Shown piece after piece: positions 9,965 to 22,735 of a stretch of DNA of 64,000 bases. Below the pieces are notes generated by a model. The model saw only the letters and a program-made list of their open reading frames with translations, was not told the origin of the DNA and searched no databases. Within the stretch, counting starts at the first letter, position 1. Every line of letters begins with the position of its first letter. The DNA comes from Cheiracanthium punctorium (lineage: Eukaryota > Arthropoda > Arachnida > Araneae > Cheiracanthiidae), in contig JAWZYV010017538.1 of the NCBI GenBank assembly GCA_038373885.1, forward strand, positions 992,001 to 1,056,000, read 5' to 3'. A program made the position numbers and the translations under genes.

Positions 9965-12900
9965 GTTATTTGAATACTCCGCCGGGGCTCAGCGTTGCGC
10001 TTGCGCAATCCTAGGGAAACGACGGTCCTCGCTCCCTTAAAATTTCAGTACATTATTTTGGATGTGGATCTTGTATAAATTTCGATAATATATATTAATT
10101 TTCTCTAGTTTAAAATATATTGACATCTCTAAAACGCACATTAGCTAACGACTACCCATAGTCTATAATGTATTGAATGTCTTTGTACGCCTATAAATGA
10201 ACTAACACTGTAGACAGTTGAATGGTATAGTTTTGTAGTAACTGATGCGTATTCATGGCAGCCGAAGAACAAATATGCAGAAAAACAAATAGACAGAGAA
10301 ATCGAAATCCTAAACAAGTTTCAAATTTGTTGGAAGGTGTTAAAGTTGAAAGCAAATTTCTTAGCAATTAAAGATATTTACAAAAACATAAATCCCCCCC
10401 TCCCGAACGAAAAAATCATCAACACTTTTTAATTGTGTCACTGATAAAACAAGTTAGTTTAATTCCGTTTTTTTTTAATCTTTTAATCGAGAATGGTGTT
10501 ATTAAAAAGAAATTCAAACAATATAACTGTCTGATTGTAAAATATTAACTTTTATCTGTAAATCAGTGTCATAAACATTTTAATGCTGTCTTTATGTCTT
10601 TAAATAAAAACATGCTTTTGTAAACATCAGAAACGAAGACCAATTTCGCAACTGTTCAAGCATATTAACAAAAGTTAAAGCCCAACCTTGCAAACAGAAG
10701 TACAGTCATATCTAAACATGTACATACTTTTAAATTGCAATGGGGAAATGTTAAGCAAAAAAACTTTGTGGTAATAAACCTTTTTAACAAAAAGTTCTTT
10801 TTGCTTAACGTTTTAGAGATAAATACACTATAATTATGTGTTTGGAATAAGTATACATTTTTATCGGAAATTAATGAGGCATTATTTTTGAAATACTGTG
10901 TTTAAAAAAAATGTAAAAGGAAAGTGAAACAAGCCTTACAATCCTGATGAAATATAAAAGCATAATAAATAAAAAATTAAAATATTGTTAAAAACAGTTT
11001 CTTTCGATGCATGTCAAAAATAACATGCAAAAGTTATTATAGTTAATGCTCTCAACATCATAAACAGCACAAACTTTGAAAGATTTTTTTAAATAATGAG
11101 TTTAATAAACAGAGTTTTTCGGTTAAAAAAAAGTAAAAAAGTGGTTAAAAAAGTGGAAAAAATGTAGTTTTTCAAAACAATAAATTAAACTTAGCAAGGT
11201 AATTTAGAAAAACGTTTTTGTAGGAAAATAAGAAAATCGAGTCACTTAAAAGCTTACGAAAACTAAATTTATTAGACTGAGATTAGTCTGTATATAAACG
11301 TAATAGTGTGAAGAAAAAAATTTGTAATGAAATTGAAAAAGAGTTTGAATGAGAGTTTTTTCGAAATTTTCCAACTGCTAAATTGAATTTTCCATTCGCC
11401 TCTATCTAGGTCAAAAATGTTCATTTTCCTAGGCCAGCTGTATAAGTATTCCTTCTCCTTTTGACCAACCCACAGAAATAAAAACGATTGCATAGAAGAC
11501 TAAGCTTTACGTTATTAACTTAATGTTATTGTGAAATGTTAACAGAAAAGCATATTCATGTGATTTATTAAAGACTTTATTGTTGTTAAATTCAATGTTT
11601 CCACTTTGAGTATTCTATGCTAGTTCTTATTAAACTACTGTCAGACATTGCACCCACGTAGATAATCAATGCCAGTAAGGTTTTCTTTTAGGACAACTAA
11701 ATTCGTAAAAATAATGGTAAATGATCCAATAATTGTTTTATCAACAAGAGTTCTGGAATATGCTTTGTTTCATTTTTTTATTCGATTGTAAAATTTTTGA
11801 AAATTACGTTGAGGAGGATATCTCTCAAAGCAAATGTCATAATTTTTTGATTGACAGCTTTGGTTAACTTCTTTTCTTTCCCCTTCTGTAAACTATTGAA
11901 TTACGGATCACAAATAGATTCACGTCTCGCAATGAATAAGGCCACTTAAAATATATTTTTTCTACTTCTGTTTCAAATGATTCTAACATTAATCTAAATT
12001 AATGAAGTTAAGTAAAGTGCGTCATATCCGTAACCAGCGAGATCTTCGAAACTTGGACACTTGTGGCTCCCTCATCAGCAACCAACTTTTGGAAGTAAAT
12101 AGAGCCCTGAAAATTTTCCAACTTGCAGAGTACATCTTCGAAGGTTTCCTCTCTCTACATATATAAATGTGTAGCTACTATCAATCCATCTATAATGTTT
12201 TGCTTATTAAATTTGTATATAATAACAGGTATTCAATATATCATCTGCAGACAGCCTTATTTGTCCGAAAATAGACTTTTTGAACAGGGCTGAAGGCACT
12301 GACAAACGTTCAAGGATATCTCATCGAAACAAAATCTGTAAAACTTTCGCCGGAGAGAAAAAAAAAAAAAAAAAAGAAGAAGAAGACTAAAACTTCAGAT
12401 CGTTACTTTCTGGTAATAGAGGGAAAATAAAAGTCCAAGCTCAGCTACTGGTTACTTTGTCAGTGAAGGAAGAACAGAAAAAAAAGAGAGCTCCTTAATC
12501 CCTTTTTCTCATGGTTGTCGCAACAATTGGTTCTGAACTTCTGTTTTCAAGAACACATTCGCATCCTTCCTTTGTAACTTTATAGATTAGTGAACCGTCT
12601 CTGAGACATGTACGGAAGCACGATAAAAACCCCATTTACCAGGAATGACTTCTGTAATTTTTCTCTTCTTTGAATCGCTGAGAAGGACGAAATTCTTCGT
12701 ATAACCTTATCTCATAAACTAAAAAAACTGCCTCTTTTTCCCCCCTCTCTATATTCGTGCATTAACTTTTAAATGGAAAAAAGGGCCAATGGTAATATTA
12801 GTGCCCTACTGTCAAGGTAGGGAATTGCAAATAGTCGTTAACCCGAATTTTCTTAATATTTCGATTTATGTCAGTGAAATTGCCGATTTTAGTTAAAATA

Positions 12901-13311
12901 TGTAAATTGAAATTTTTAAAAAGTCAAATGATATTTTGAATTATAATATCGCATAAAAAATTTACAGTTTCATAGTATCAGTCTATTTTAGATACATTTT
13001 AAACTTTTTTTGGAATGAAGGGACATTTCCTTTTTTTTTTTTCTTAACTAATAATTATTATTTTTTTATATATTGACTACATTTATTTTACTTAAGTTTA
13101 AAATTTTCAATACATTTTTTCTTTATTTAGCTTAATCAATTTCTTGAGCTTCGCTTCTGTGAAAAATGAAATATTTTTTTAACTGTACGGGGGGGGGGGG
13201 TCGAGAGAATTAACGAATATCAGTATTTAGCCATGCATTGTTCAGAATTCTATAAAAAAAATTATTTTTAGGTACATCTACGGTCCAAAACGGACATTTT
13301 CAGACTGTGAT
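9965..13311. other. AT-rich stretch with no recognisable gene
   Basis: No supported gene. Homopolymer and purine-rich tracts occur (for example 12360-12390). A 54-codon ATG frame at 12002-12166 is less AT-biased than its surroundings, but it matches nothing I know and may be chance. Confidence 0.55.
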
Positions 13312-13476
13312 CAGTGGAACACTAGGTATTCCGTGAGAAGGTAGCAAGTGCACCGCGAAAAATTATTTTGTTACGATAGACTGTAATATAATAGGTATTA
13401 CTAATAATGCTCCGTGAAACTGTACAAGGTGTTCCCCCCAAAGTGCTCAACCAAGGAAAAAGTTTGAAAAACTCTG
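13312..13476. mobile_element. possible hAT-like MITE
   Basis: The left edge CAGTGGAACACTAGG and the right edge AAAGTTTGAAAAACTCTG look like the CAGNGGTT...AAACTCTG ends of short hAT elements, but the two ends pair poorly. I cannot see a matching 8-bp target duplication. An old degraded copy or chance resemblance are both possible. Confidence 0.35.
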
Positions 13477-16064
13477 GTCATAAAAATCTGTCGGTGAGGA
13501 CACGATTTTTCTAAAGCTGAAATTAGTATATATTAATTCAAAAATATTATTTTTGAATGCATGTATGGATAAATATATCGTACGTTTTTATCCCTTTCTA
13601 ATCAGAAAAGAATACGCAGGTGTGTTTCGTATCTGAGCGATAAAATTTTTATTTTTCACTAATTTTGAAAGTTATTACTTTCAAGCTGCTGAGTTTGAAA
13701 AGATGAGAAAATTAGAATTTGTGTTAGAAGCAAATAATAAAAATGATAATCGGTACAACAGGAGAAGTAGACAATTTTTTTTTTTAATCAGCAAGTGCAA
13801 AGTTTAATAATAAGAGTTTAAACTGACATTGAGCTTGATATTGTTACCGCATACTTTAAGAATCAACAGTATATTAACCTGTATTACCATTCTGGATATT
13901 TCACTGGTTACTTATTGCATAAATTCAATTTTACGTGGAGTATAAAGTACTTACTACATAACATCGATAACATGTCTCGTAGTAAAGCTACTGTTCAACT
14001 TTTTTCTTTTTTTAATATCTTCATGATCTGGAAAATTTCGATCTTACAGATGTATCTTTTTAAAATTAGTTTTCTGAGGATCATTTTGAGTGCCCTTAAT
14101 TTCATAATTTCTTCTCCGTAAGTGCGAAATTCAGATATGCACAATGAACAACTTTGTTTAAGCCTTCTTATCCTTGGATATAAGATCTTGGAATTAAGAG
14201 AAAAGAATGCTCATGACCTGCGCAATGAACAATGGTTGTATAAGTAAAAGTATCTGAAGCTCATATAAATAGCTGCCTTACAGAACCTTTATATTTTAAT
14301 TTTAATGAGCTGCGAGTATTCAACACAGAAATAACTTTTAGAATTAAAACAGTGCACATGAGGCATTTTACTTTTGATGTGGCAATGAAAGAATTAATCA
14401 TGCTCAATTGACTCAATACTCAAAAGAAAAAAAGAAACTTAATCATTTATAAGTGAATTAGCATTGCTCTTCCAATAGATTGAACACTAAAAAAAAAAGT
14501 ATGCAAGTCTTTCGTACATCTGTTTACAGTTGGCCATTAACTTAACTTTCTAGGTCTCTGCACAACTAACTGAGCTCGTGTTTTTCTCAAACTGATGCCG
14601 AATTATTTCTTCTAACTAAAGTAACGTCACGTAAGCGACTTATTACATCTCGAAAAACTTAGAAAATATGTAAAATTTATAGTAACACTCGAGTCTCTTT
14701 TAAGAGGGGGGTTTTCCTGCTTTCAGATTAATATGACTGAAGTGATTTACAATTTAAAACGGGCAGTGTATGTTGAGTATACATTACTGCGGCTAGGATA
14801 GGCGAGGTAACTAATGACCCTACCACAATAACTCCAGCCCCATTACTGAGATCCCCCTTTGTACCTGGGGCACAAGAAGACTGCTTCAGAAGGTTTCCGC
14901 CAGGCGGCCGCTTATTTCTGCGAGATCAAAGAAATTCCTATGTGCAAAAAAGAAAGTATCTCTCATGTCTCGTACTCGGCACGCAAGTGTAGACGTTAGC
15001 ATGGGGAAGTACATAACAGCGAGAGTCCTCTGTACATCTTTGAGTACCATGACCTCCTGTTCCATAGTCCTCAGCCAGGTTAAGCTGTTCGAACCGCCTT
15101 GACCGCATCCTCTCCAAAACATATCCCAACGACATTCCGAGATTTCCCTCCGATATCTGTGCACACACCACCCAGCTGTGACATGAACATTAAGAAACAA
15201 AATAAAAGCAAAAAAAAAAAAAAAAAAAGCCGCACAGAAGGAATTCGGTCTTTATATTATTTTGTTTCTAATACTATTTTATTTCACGGCACGAGGACGC
15301 TGCTACTGAAAAGCAGGACAAAAGGCAGCGTTGGGCGAAAAATGTAGAAAGGAAAGAACACAAAGAAAGGAAGGAGAGAGAAAAAAAAGAAGCCTATATC
15401 TGAAGATTAAGTAAGGAATATACGGCCGCCATCGCAAAATGTCAGGAGGATAAAAAGAAAACGGTTTCGGAATATTATTTTTTATATTGTAATATTCCCA
15501 GTTCCCTTTTTGGCCTACCGACCTTTACTTTTTTTCCCCTTTTTGTAAAGAGGGCTAGGGCTGTTAAGTGCCTCTACAGAAACACAATGTTCTGCCCACC
15601 CCCGCTGCTAGATCCTTCCTCCTCCCACACACACAGAATCCCCCCCCCCGTTTCCCTTGCGTTGATTTCCTTCCCTCCCCCTCTCCTCCAACTGCATTTG
15701 ACAACAAATTTATAGCGGCAGCATTCGGAAGAGCAGGAGGCATTCTACTAGGACCACTCTAGGACTTCTCTCTCTTTATCCCCCGTCTCTCTCTTCTCCA
15801 TCCAATTCTCCTTCCTCCCTTGACTTCCGCATCGGTCGAGGTTTTTCATCGATTGCTTCATTCGATTCAAAACCGAGCTGGGCAAAGACGCGAAATTTCG
15901 CTCGTTTGCTGGAAACAGAGAATACAGAGAGCAACTATGTATTGAACAGATAGATTGGATTTCATGCTTGCATTTTTTTTTTTTTTTTTTTTGTAAGAGG
16001 AAATTTTACAAAAATTCGCTTGAGAGCAACAACAACAATAATAATTTAATAAATTAATTAAAGC
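13477..16064. other. Intervening sequence with GC/CT-rich patches, no recognised gene
   Basis: AT-rich to about 14750, then a GC-richer patch (14760-15190). On the minus strand that patch has an open frame of 104 codons (14886-15200), with no motif I recognise. A CT-rich tract at 15540-15850 contains C and T runs, followed by a 21-base T run near 15970. Part of this could be host exon or UTR, but no start, splice or domain evidence supports a call. Confidence 0.5.
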
Positions 16065-16544
16065 TTAACCCTTTGTGGCGCAACCCTTTCCCAGTGCTGG
16101 AAAAGGGGCAGCGGTTGCCATCGCACGACTTAACTACCAGCAAGATGGCGGACGATCGAAACGTTCATTGCGTGCCACAGATCTAGAGACCCTTTTTTTA
16201 CGCAGCTGGCTGTGCGCGCGCACAGACAGCTGTCGTCAGCCAGTTGCGTCAGCCAGCCTGGTAGTTAAGTCGAGCGATGCAACGGCTGCCCCTTTTTCAG
16301 CATTGGGCAATCTATCCAGTTGTTCTCGCATTCTTCCATTTTTCAGCAGATGTCAGTGTTGTTAAAAATAATCGTGACCATTTTTTTACGGGAAATGGCG
16401 GGCTAAAAAGTAAAGGATTCTCGTGGAGCTATGTCACCCGTAACTATTTTTACAGAAATTAAATCTATTCTTCGTGACTGGCAACAGTCAAAATGTTAGA
16501 GTTTGGTGTTCCCACAGCGGGAATACTGCGCGTTAAAGGGTTAA
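16065..16544 (+). mobile_element. TTAA-MITE copy 2
   Basis: TTAA at 16065-16068 and 16541-16544. The left end CCCTTTGTGGCGCAAC starts the foldback half and the right end is CTGCGCGTTAAAGGG. The right foldback arm has lost the segment matching CAAGATGGCGG...AGATCTAG, so the stem is asymmetric: the left arm is complete and the right arm resumes at CTGGTAGTTAAGTCGAG near 16258. The unique half (16308-16520) includes AATCGTGACCATTTTTTTAC. Confidence 0.9.
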
Positions 16545-16735
16545 TTTAAGGCTGTTCTTATAATAAATCATGCAACTTATAATAAAAGAGGGTTCACCCC
16601 CCTCTTTCTTTTTCTTTTTTCTTTTATAATTACAGTCATCTTTCAGCTATACTTGTTTGAAAGGATCAATGGCGTATTAGTGATCTCAAAGATTAAAGCG
16701 TAATTTTCCCATTCTTCGTACATTCTGCCCGACCA

Positions 16736-16930
16736 ATTTCTGAGTGGATAAGACACGGAATATTGGTAGATGTCTGATGTGTGAAAGTCCAGGGTTCTGG
16801 CCTATCGAGCGGCTGTCGATCTAACGGTTCGTAGTTTGGGGGCGGTTTACTCCAGATGTAACTCGAATACGCGTCAGAACCCCTTAAAATGTCCTACGCC
16901 CAAGGAACCCTCGAAATCAGTCTTTGTACA
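16736..16930 (+). mobile_element. Degenerate tRNA-derived SINE (body type 1)
   Basis: The head resembles a tRNA with A box TCTGAGTGGATAAGACACG and B-box-like CCAGGGTTCTGGCC. The body preserves the order GGCTGTCGATCTAACGGTTC, a GTTT-rich module, CTCCAGATGTAA, then CGCGTCAGAACCCC. A closely related body, inverted, lies at 33741-33817. More diverged than the copies at 7363 and 7721. Confidence 0.6.
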
Positions 16931-17983
16931 TTGGGAAATCTGCTTACATGTGAGTTTTACAAACAACTGTGATAGATCTATCAGTCAGTCGCAACAAAAA
17001 CTATCTGTTTAGAAGATATACCATCCATTCTTATAAAAAGTAAGCCTGGTATAGAAACATATGTCCTTTTCTTTTCACTAAGGCTTCATATAATTAATTT
17101 ATTTTAAAACTTTTCAGTCACAGCTATACTTTCTTCTATGCAATTTTCAAAATAAATTTTAGTATGAAAGAATGCAAAATTAATTTCTAAATTTTTAAGG
17201 CCAACTCCTTGGCAGTATTCCTGTTAATTATGACAATACCGATAGAAATTGATTAAATAATAAATAGACAACACAGTCTGATATTATAAAAGATATTTTT
17301 TTCACGGCACCATCGGATTCTGCTGAAGGGGAAGTTGCCGTACAATGAAACATACTATCAAAAATCAGTAGGATATTTCAAAGAAGGTTGTAACTCACAC
17401 ACCTATTATCTAAAGATATGCTACAGATACTGATGCAATTAGGAGACAATCGCATTTTTACAACAAGAGCTAAAGAAGATTATTGGATTTTCACGATTGA
17501 AAGTAAGCTTCGTAACTAACAGGAACTTTGTTTTACCTCCTTGTTCTCATATATAAAATTATTTAGTTCTCATCTATATATAATTATTATATTAATTGTA
17601 ATCACTATGTTACAGTCTTTATACTCCCAAAGCCAGAATTTAAAAAATTAAATTTATGAATTAGTAAAAATTTATTTATTTTGTAGCCTCAATGTGGGGT
17701 GCAATGAAACTCTTTTAGACGGAGTACAATGAAACATGTTTTATTGTACCGCAGGTGAATGCATTCACATACTATGCAATTGCATAGAGTACATGAAAAC
17801 ACTTTCACAAAAAGGAAGTGGCAACATCAATGCCAAACAGTAGTCATTTTTACTTTCCGAACATGTACCATGTAAGGAAAGTATTGTAATCATGAAAAAA
17901 TTCGAATTCGAGATTTTGGTGTATTTACACGTTTTGAGGTCTTCTGAATTCATTTATGCTATTTTTACGAGATGTATGTATGT

Positions 17984-18090
<107 letters not shown>

Positions 18091-18153
18091 CGTTTGTGTG
18101 TATGTGAGTGAACACGATAGCTCCTGAACGGGGCATGCGATTGAGCTGAAATT

Positions 18154-18530
18154 GGGTATATATGTTATAAACCACCGTCGCAAGACCGGTATTGATTTTG
18201 GTGTGTATAGGACTTATAGTTTTTCTACAGGGCTACGACAAAAATTTCTTTTACATTATGGCCTATTGGGGAAAATTCTTGAAAGTGCGCTAGCGTTTAA
18301 ACGGTACATTCTATTGAGCTCAAATTGGGTATATATGTTATAAACCAGCGTCGCAGGACCTGTATTGATTTTGGTGTGTATAGGACTTATAGCTTTTCTA
18401 CAGGGCTGCGACAAAGATTTCTTTTACATTATGGCCTATGGGGGAAAATTTTGGAAAGTGCGCTAGCATGTAAAAGGTACATTCGATTGAGCTCAAATTT
18501 GGTATATATATTTGAATTATTCATCGATTA
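18154..18530. repeat. 173-bp tandem repeat (2 full units plus part of a third)
   Basis: GGTATATATGTTATAAACC recurs exactly 173 bp apart at 18155 and 18328, and a diverged GGTATATATATTTGAATT begins the third unit at 18500. The first two units share the GCTA/GCGAC and AGTGCGCTAGC segments. Homologous to the single unit at 40420-40560. Confidence 0.88.
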
Positions 18531-19719
18531 AAATTTATTTAAATGCTTGGTAATGATCTTAATCGGCTTGGTAATGATCTTGTTCGGAAAGTCAAGTGGA
18601 GTCACTCCAGATTTTTTTAAAACGTACAAATTCAAATTTAGCTTTATTTCTTGTGAAGTTACTCAGAATATAGAAAGATTATTTTTTTATCTTCTGAAAT
18701 TTTAAAGAATTTTTTGGTATTTTAATCAAGGAAGGTGAACTTGAACGTAAACAAATGTACTCTTTTGGGGAAATAATAAACTTAAATCAAACGGAACGCA
18801 AAGTTCTGTGCGTCAAACGACAGCGTTCAAGCTTCAAATTTGTGGATTCTTCGGATATATGTATTTTTGAATAAACTCAAATTGTATCAAAACTACCACC
18901 TTCTGTTCCTCCAGGTATTACAGAAAGAGGAGCAGAAATGTTCATTTTTGAATTTGGTTTAAGTAAATCTAATATAAAATGAAAAACTATAGGGTAACTT
19001 GTAATAAAAGCATTATGTTTTCTTCTCAAGCTATAACAGTTTAATTAAATTTGTTTTTTTCCAATTAAATTTCATATTTATATCACACTAACGTTATATT
19101 ATAAATGTACATAAAACACGTATGCTGAAATTTGAATTTTGACTCGTATTATTTGAGTGTTTGTGATGTGTGTTATTAAGAGTTTCGTTGTACCCCGGTA
19201 TATAGGGTACAATGAAACACTGTCAGACATTTACCTTTTGCAATTTTTTAAATATGAAGATGCTATTTACAAACTCAAAAAATTCACGGGGAAAAGAGTA
19301 CGTTAAAAGTGTCCATTAATTTTATTTTTGTACATGCAAGTTTGTGAAAGGAGGAAAAAAAAACGTAAATTTTGTTACATTGTAGCCTAACTTCCCCTAT
19401 ACGCATTAAAGATCTTCAGTGCTGAAAAACTCCCTCCCCTCCGCTCTTCTATTTATAAGGCACTAGCTGCGTGCCCGTTCTTCGCACGGTAGGAAACGAA
19501 AATTTTCCTTACATGTGTAATTCGAAATTATTCGTGATGTGGAATTAAAAAAAAAAAAGAGCACAATTATTTGACTCTTAATGTAAAGTTTGTGTCATGA
19601 GTACTAACCTGATCATTGCAGTATAATGACTCAAAAAACTACGTCAGTGTCATTCACTATCAAAAAAGTGGAAAGCTTAATGGTTTGCAGAGAACTCCTG
19701 GCTTTCAAAATGTCTTATT

Positions 19720-19884
19720 CAGGGGCGTAGCCAGAGGGGGGGATATCGGGATATATCCCCCCCCGAAATTTTTGGATTTGTGATGAAATTCCGTCTATTT
19801 ATGCATATGTAAGTTCATATACCCCTCGAAAAAATTTACAGGCTCATATCCCCTCCCCGAAAAAATTTCCTGGCTACGCACCTG
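19720..19884. mobile_element. hAT MITE, 165 bp, with perfect 8-bp TSD
   Basis: Left end CAGGGGCGTAGCCAGAGGGG and right end CCTGGCTACGCACCTG form TIRs. Both flanks carry the exact 8-bp duplication GTCTTATT (19712-19719 and 19885-19892). This is the widespread CAGGGGCGTAGCCAG type of hAT MITE. Internally each half has a CCCC-GAAATTTTT module. It lies inside Helitron region A, so it inserted after that DNA was in place. Confidence 0.92.
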
Positions 19885-19975
19885 GTCTTATTTCTACATC
19901 ATACTGTTTTTTAGGCTCAAGTTGTAGCATTAAATACCTAAGACACTACATGAAATGGAGCACCATTTATCTCTT

Positions 19976-20099
19976 TTCGAACATTTACCATATAAGGAAA
20001 GTATTGTAATCATGAAAAAATTCGACTTCGAGATTTAGGTGTATTGACACGTTTTAAGGTCTTCTGAATTCATTTATGCTATTTTCAAGAGATGTTTTT
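19976..20099. mobile_element. 5' fragment of the CTTTCCGAACA TIR element
   Basis: Closely matches 17856-17977: ACCATATAAGGAAAGTATTG, then AATCATGAAAAAATTCGA, and TTCTGAATTCATTTATGC. It stops where the parent begins its (TG)n tract and abuts the degenerate Helitron 3' end at 20102. Either the Helitron inserted at this point or captured the fragment. Confidence 0.75.
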
Positions 20100-22358
20100 A
20101 AAATAGCTGCGCACCCTTTCTTCATACGGGAAGAAGGGAATATTTTACTACTAAAATCATATCTGCATGTGACAAAACAGAATTTCATTTTTAAAAAAGT
20201 TCAAGTAATCTCCTCTGTTGAAATTACTGAGGGATATATTAACGCAAATTAGAATTACTTTTCGTTTAGTTGGTTGTAAGACAACCGTTGAAACAGGACA
20301 CTTTTAATTTCATGAAATATTTATTAACGTGGTACATTGCGATTTATTCATATTATCTTTACAAATCTAATAATACTACCTATTACGTACATTAATACTA
20401 TCTATATTCGCTTCTCCCTCTTCAAGGCTCCCTTTAAAGAAACACCTTAGATTATTTGGCCTCAATGGGATCTTTTGATTCTGTGGCGATTCTTTGCAAT
20501 TTACGCATTAGCATAAATAATAATCATTTCACATAATGGTTGCCATTAAGGAAACTCTCCATATATATTTAATTTATACATAGTTTTATAAGATGGGCTA
20601 TTTAGCGCCGCAAACCATTTCATCTTACTGTGGGGAGAAAATATCCAAGGGGTGCCATTTTAACTATCCATGTATCTAATATATCGATATCTTTTATATC
20701 CTCCATAGTCCTGTCTCCTGAAAAACATCAAACTGTGTAATCTCGAGGAGCTACTTATTCCCATTTTAATTGTGACAGGGCGTTAGAGTTGCAGAGTTTA
20801 CAAATTTCACGCATTTTTTTATTTATGACGTCACTGTTTGACTGCCGTAAAGGATTCCCCGGTAGGTTGAGGGAGTTAATTTCGATATTTCGCATAATTG
20901 TTTTCAAACGGTATCATTAAAACTTTGCGTTATGTAACCTTTATGGAGAAACGTAATTCAACGTTAAAATAAAATTATACTCGCAACCTGCATGCGTATG
21001 TTAGGCAACGCCTGCGCTAAATTAAATGCCAAAAATAAAAATAGTAAATAGAAAAAATTTAATATATCGCGCTTTGAAACGAACTTTGTAACTTTTAAAA
21101 TGAACATTTTCAGCGCCGTGAAAACATTTCAATTTTTAAATAAGCACCGTATTAAAATACCACTACTAATAATAATAATCGTGAATTTCTTAGTTTATTT
21201 CTACAGTAAATTTTAATCAAAATATCGTCTCCCTGTGTTGAAAATAGAGCTGGAATAAATGAGTTAAAATTATGGAGTAATTTTTACGTATCTTAAAGCA
21301 TTTGACGTCATAGATCCTCACTTGCGAATTGAAATTCTGATATCCCATTTAAAAACTCGATTGGTTGAAAAAATCCTTTTTTCTAATCCTTTCTGTGGCA
21401 ACAACCGAACATAAATTCTCGTGCCGTGATCGCAATGTAATGAATGGCGTAAGATCGCGTTGATGCTATTAAATTCTAAACATTAGGCTGCATTAAAATT
21501 CGTAAAAAATCGTCTAATTTACATAATTTTTTCGTTTTTATTTTAAAAGAGGGAGAAAAGAATGTTTCACGATTTGTCAAAATATCTAAAAGTTATGACG
21601 GATAGAATTCAAGATGCGACAGTTTTAAAATTATTTTACGAAAAACAATCGCGAAGCAGATGCTTAGTAAAAAAATTCCTAAAAATCGGTAAATCATGTT
21701 ACGTATTCAGAACAAACTGTTTTTAAAAGAAAATTTCCTCCTCTATCCGATGATACAAATTCCGTTTTGCTGCGAGCTTAATTTCCGCCGAGGTGAGAAA
21801 AAATGCCAAAAATCGCATAAAACATAAAATAAAAAAAAAATTCTAGGTCGAATTTTGAAAAAATCGCTTCGAGGTGCACAACTACATATTTACATCTTCC
21901 CGAGTACCAAATTTGGTGTTTCTAGGTGTAGCCGTTTGTCCGTAACGCTGCCGACAGACACACACACACACACAGACACCTTCTTTTATAATAGGTAGAG
22001 ATTCCGCTGTCATATGCTCCTTACGCGATTTAATAGAAAAATTTGAAATAAATGCCGAATTTGAACTGTGAAGTATGTCATGCTGAAATTTGTATACCAC
22101 GCAAAGCAAATCTGTTCGTAATCATCTCGGGTTCGTAAACATCAACTTGTGCTGCTAGTTTTCGAGCAAAAAACTCGAAAAGGTCCGATTAGTGTATCGT
22201 TTAAAGACTGAGAGTTTATGAATGCATAAAATTAAACCTAGTAGCACGTGTACTACCGGGTGAGCGTTCACCAACAGGAGGGCAAACATTTCTGTTCAGG
22301 GGGGCATGAACTTGTTGAGATATACACAGCGGCAGTCCATATGTGGTACTTTCTTCTG

Positions 22359-22735
22359 TTAACCCTTTAACGCGCATAACCCTTTAACGCTATAAAAATA
22401 GTTGCGGATGAAATAGCTCCGCGAGAATACTTTACTTTATAGCACGTCATTTCCCGTCAAAAAATGGTCACGGTTATTTTTAACAGCACTGACATCTGCT
22501 CAAAAATGGAAGAATGCCTGAACAGCTGGATAGATTGCCCAATGCTGAAAAAAGGGCACCCGTTGCCATCGCTCGACTTAACTACCAGCAAGATGGCGGA
22601 CGATCGAAACGTTCATCGCGTGCCACAGATCTAGAGACCCTTTTTTCACGACAGCTGGCTGTGCGCACGCACAGCCCAGGGGCAACGGCTGCCCTTTTTT
22701 CAGCATTCGGAAAGGGTTGCGCCTCAAATGGTTAA
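22359..22735 (-). mobile_element. TTAA-MITE copy 3, rearranged
   Basis: TTAA at 22359-22362 and 22732-22735. The left end is doubled: AACCCTTTAACGCGCA is followed at once by TAACCCTTTAACGC, and the usual 40-50 bp containing the subterminal palindrome is missing. The complete left foldback arm (from about 22541) is retained. The right arm is cut down to GGCAACGGCTGCCC, so the hairpin is lost. The right end has CTCAAATGG in place of CTCAAAGGG. Confidence 0.85.

Larger units (their letters stand above)
19463..22001 (-). mobile_element. Helitron region A, non-autonomous (composite)
   Basis: Read on the minus strand, it starts with 5' TC (TCTCTACCTATTATAAAAG) just after an A at 22002. It ends with the hairpin CCGTGCGAAGAACGG, then an 8-9-nt spacer and CTAG, followed by T. 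That is the Helitron signature: A|TC...hairpin-CTRR|T. Near the 5' end is a GTGTGTGTCTGTCGG run. A second, degenerate 3'-like end (hairpin-like CCGTATGAAGAAAGG, then CTAT) lies at 20102-20130. The block may therefore be one Helitron (20102-22001) beside the truncated end of another. No Rep/helicase frame. Confidence 0.72.

Noticed and set aside
14886..15200. Minus-strand 104-codon frame as a host gene
   Set aside because: No recognised motif, and another frame overlaps it on the same strand; kept only as a possible GC-rich exon.
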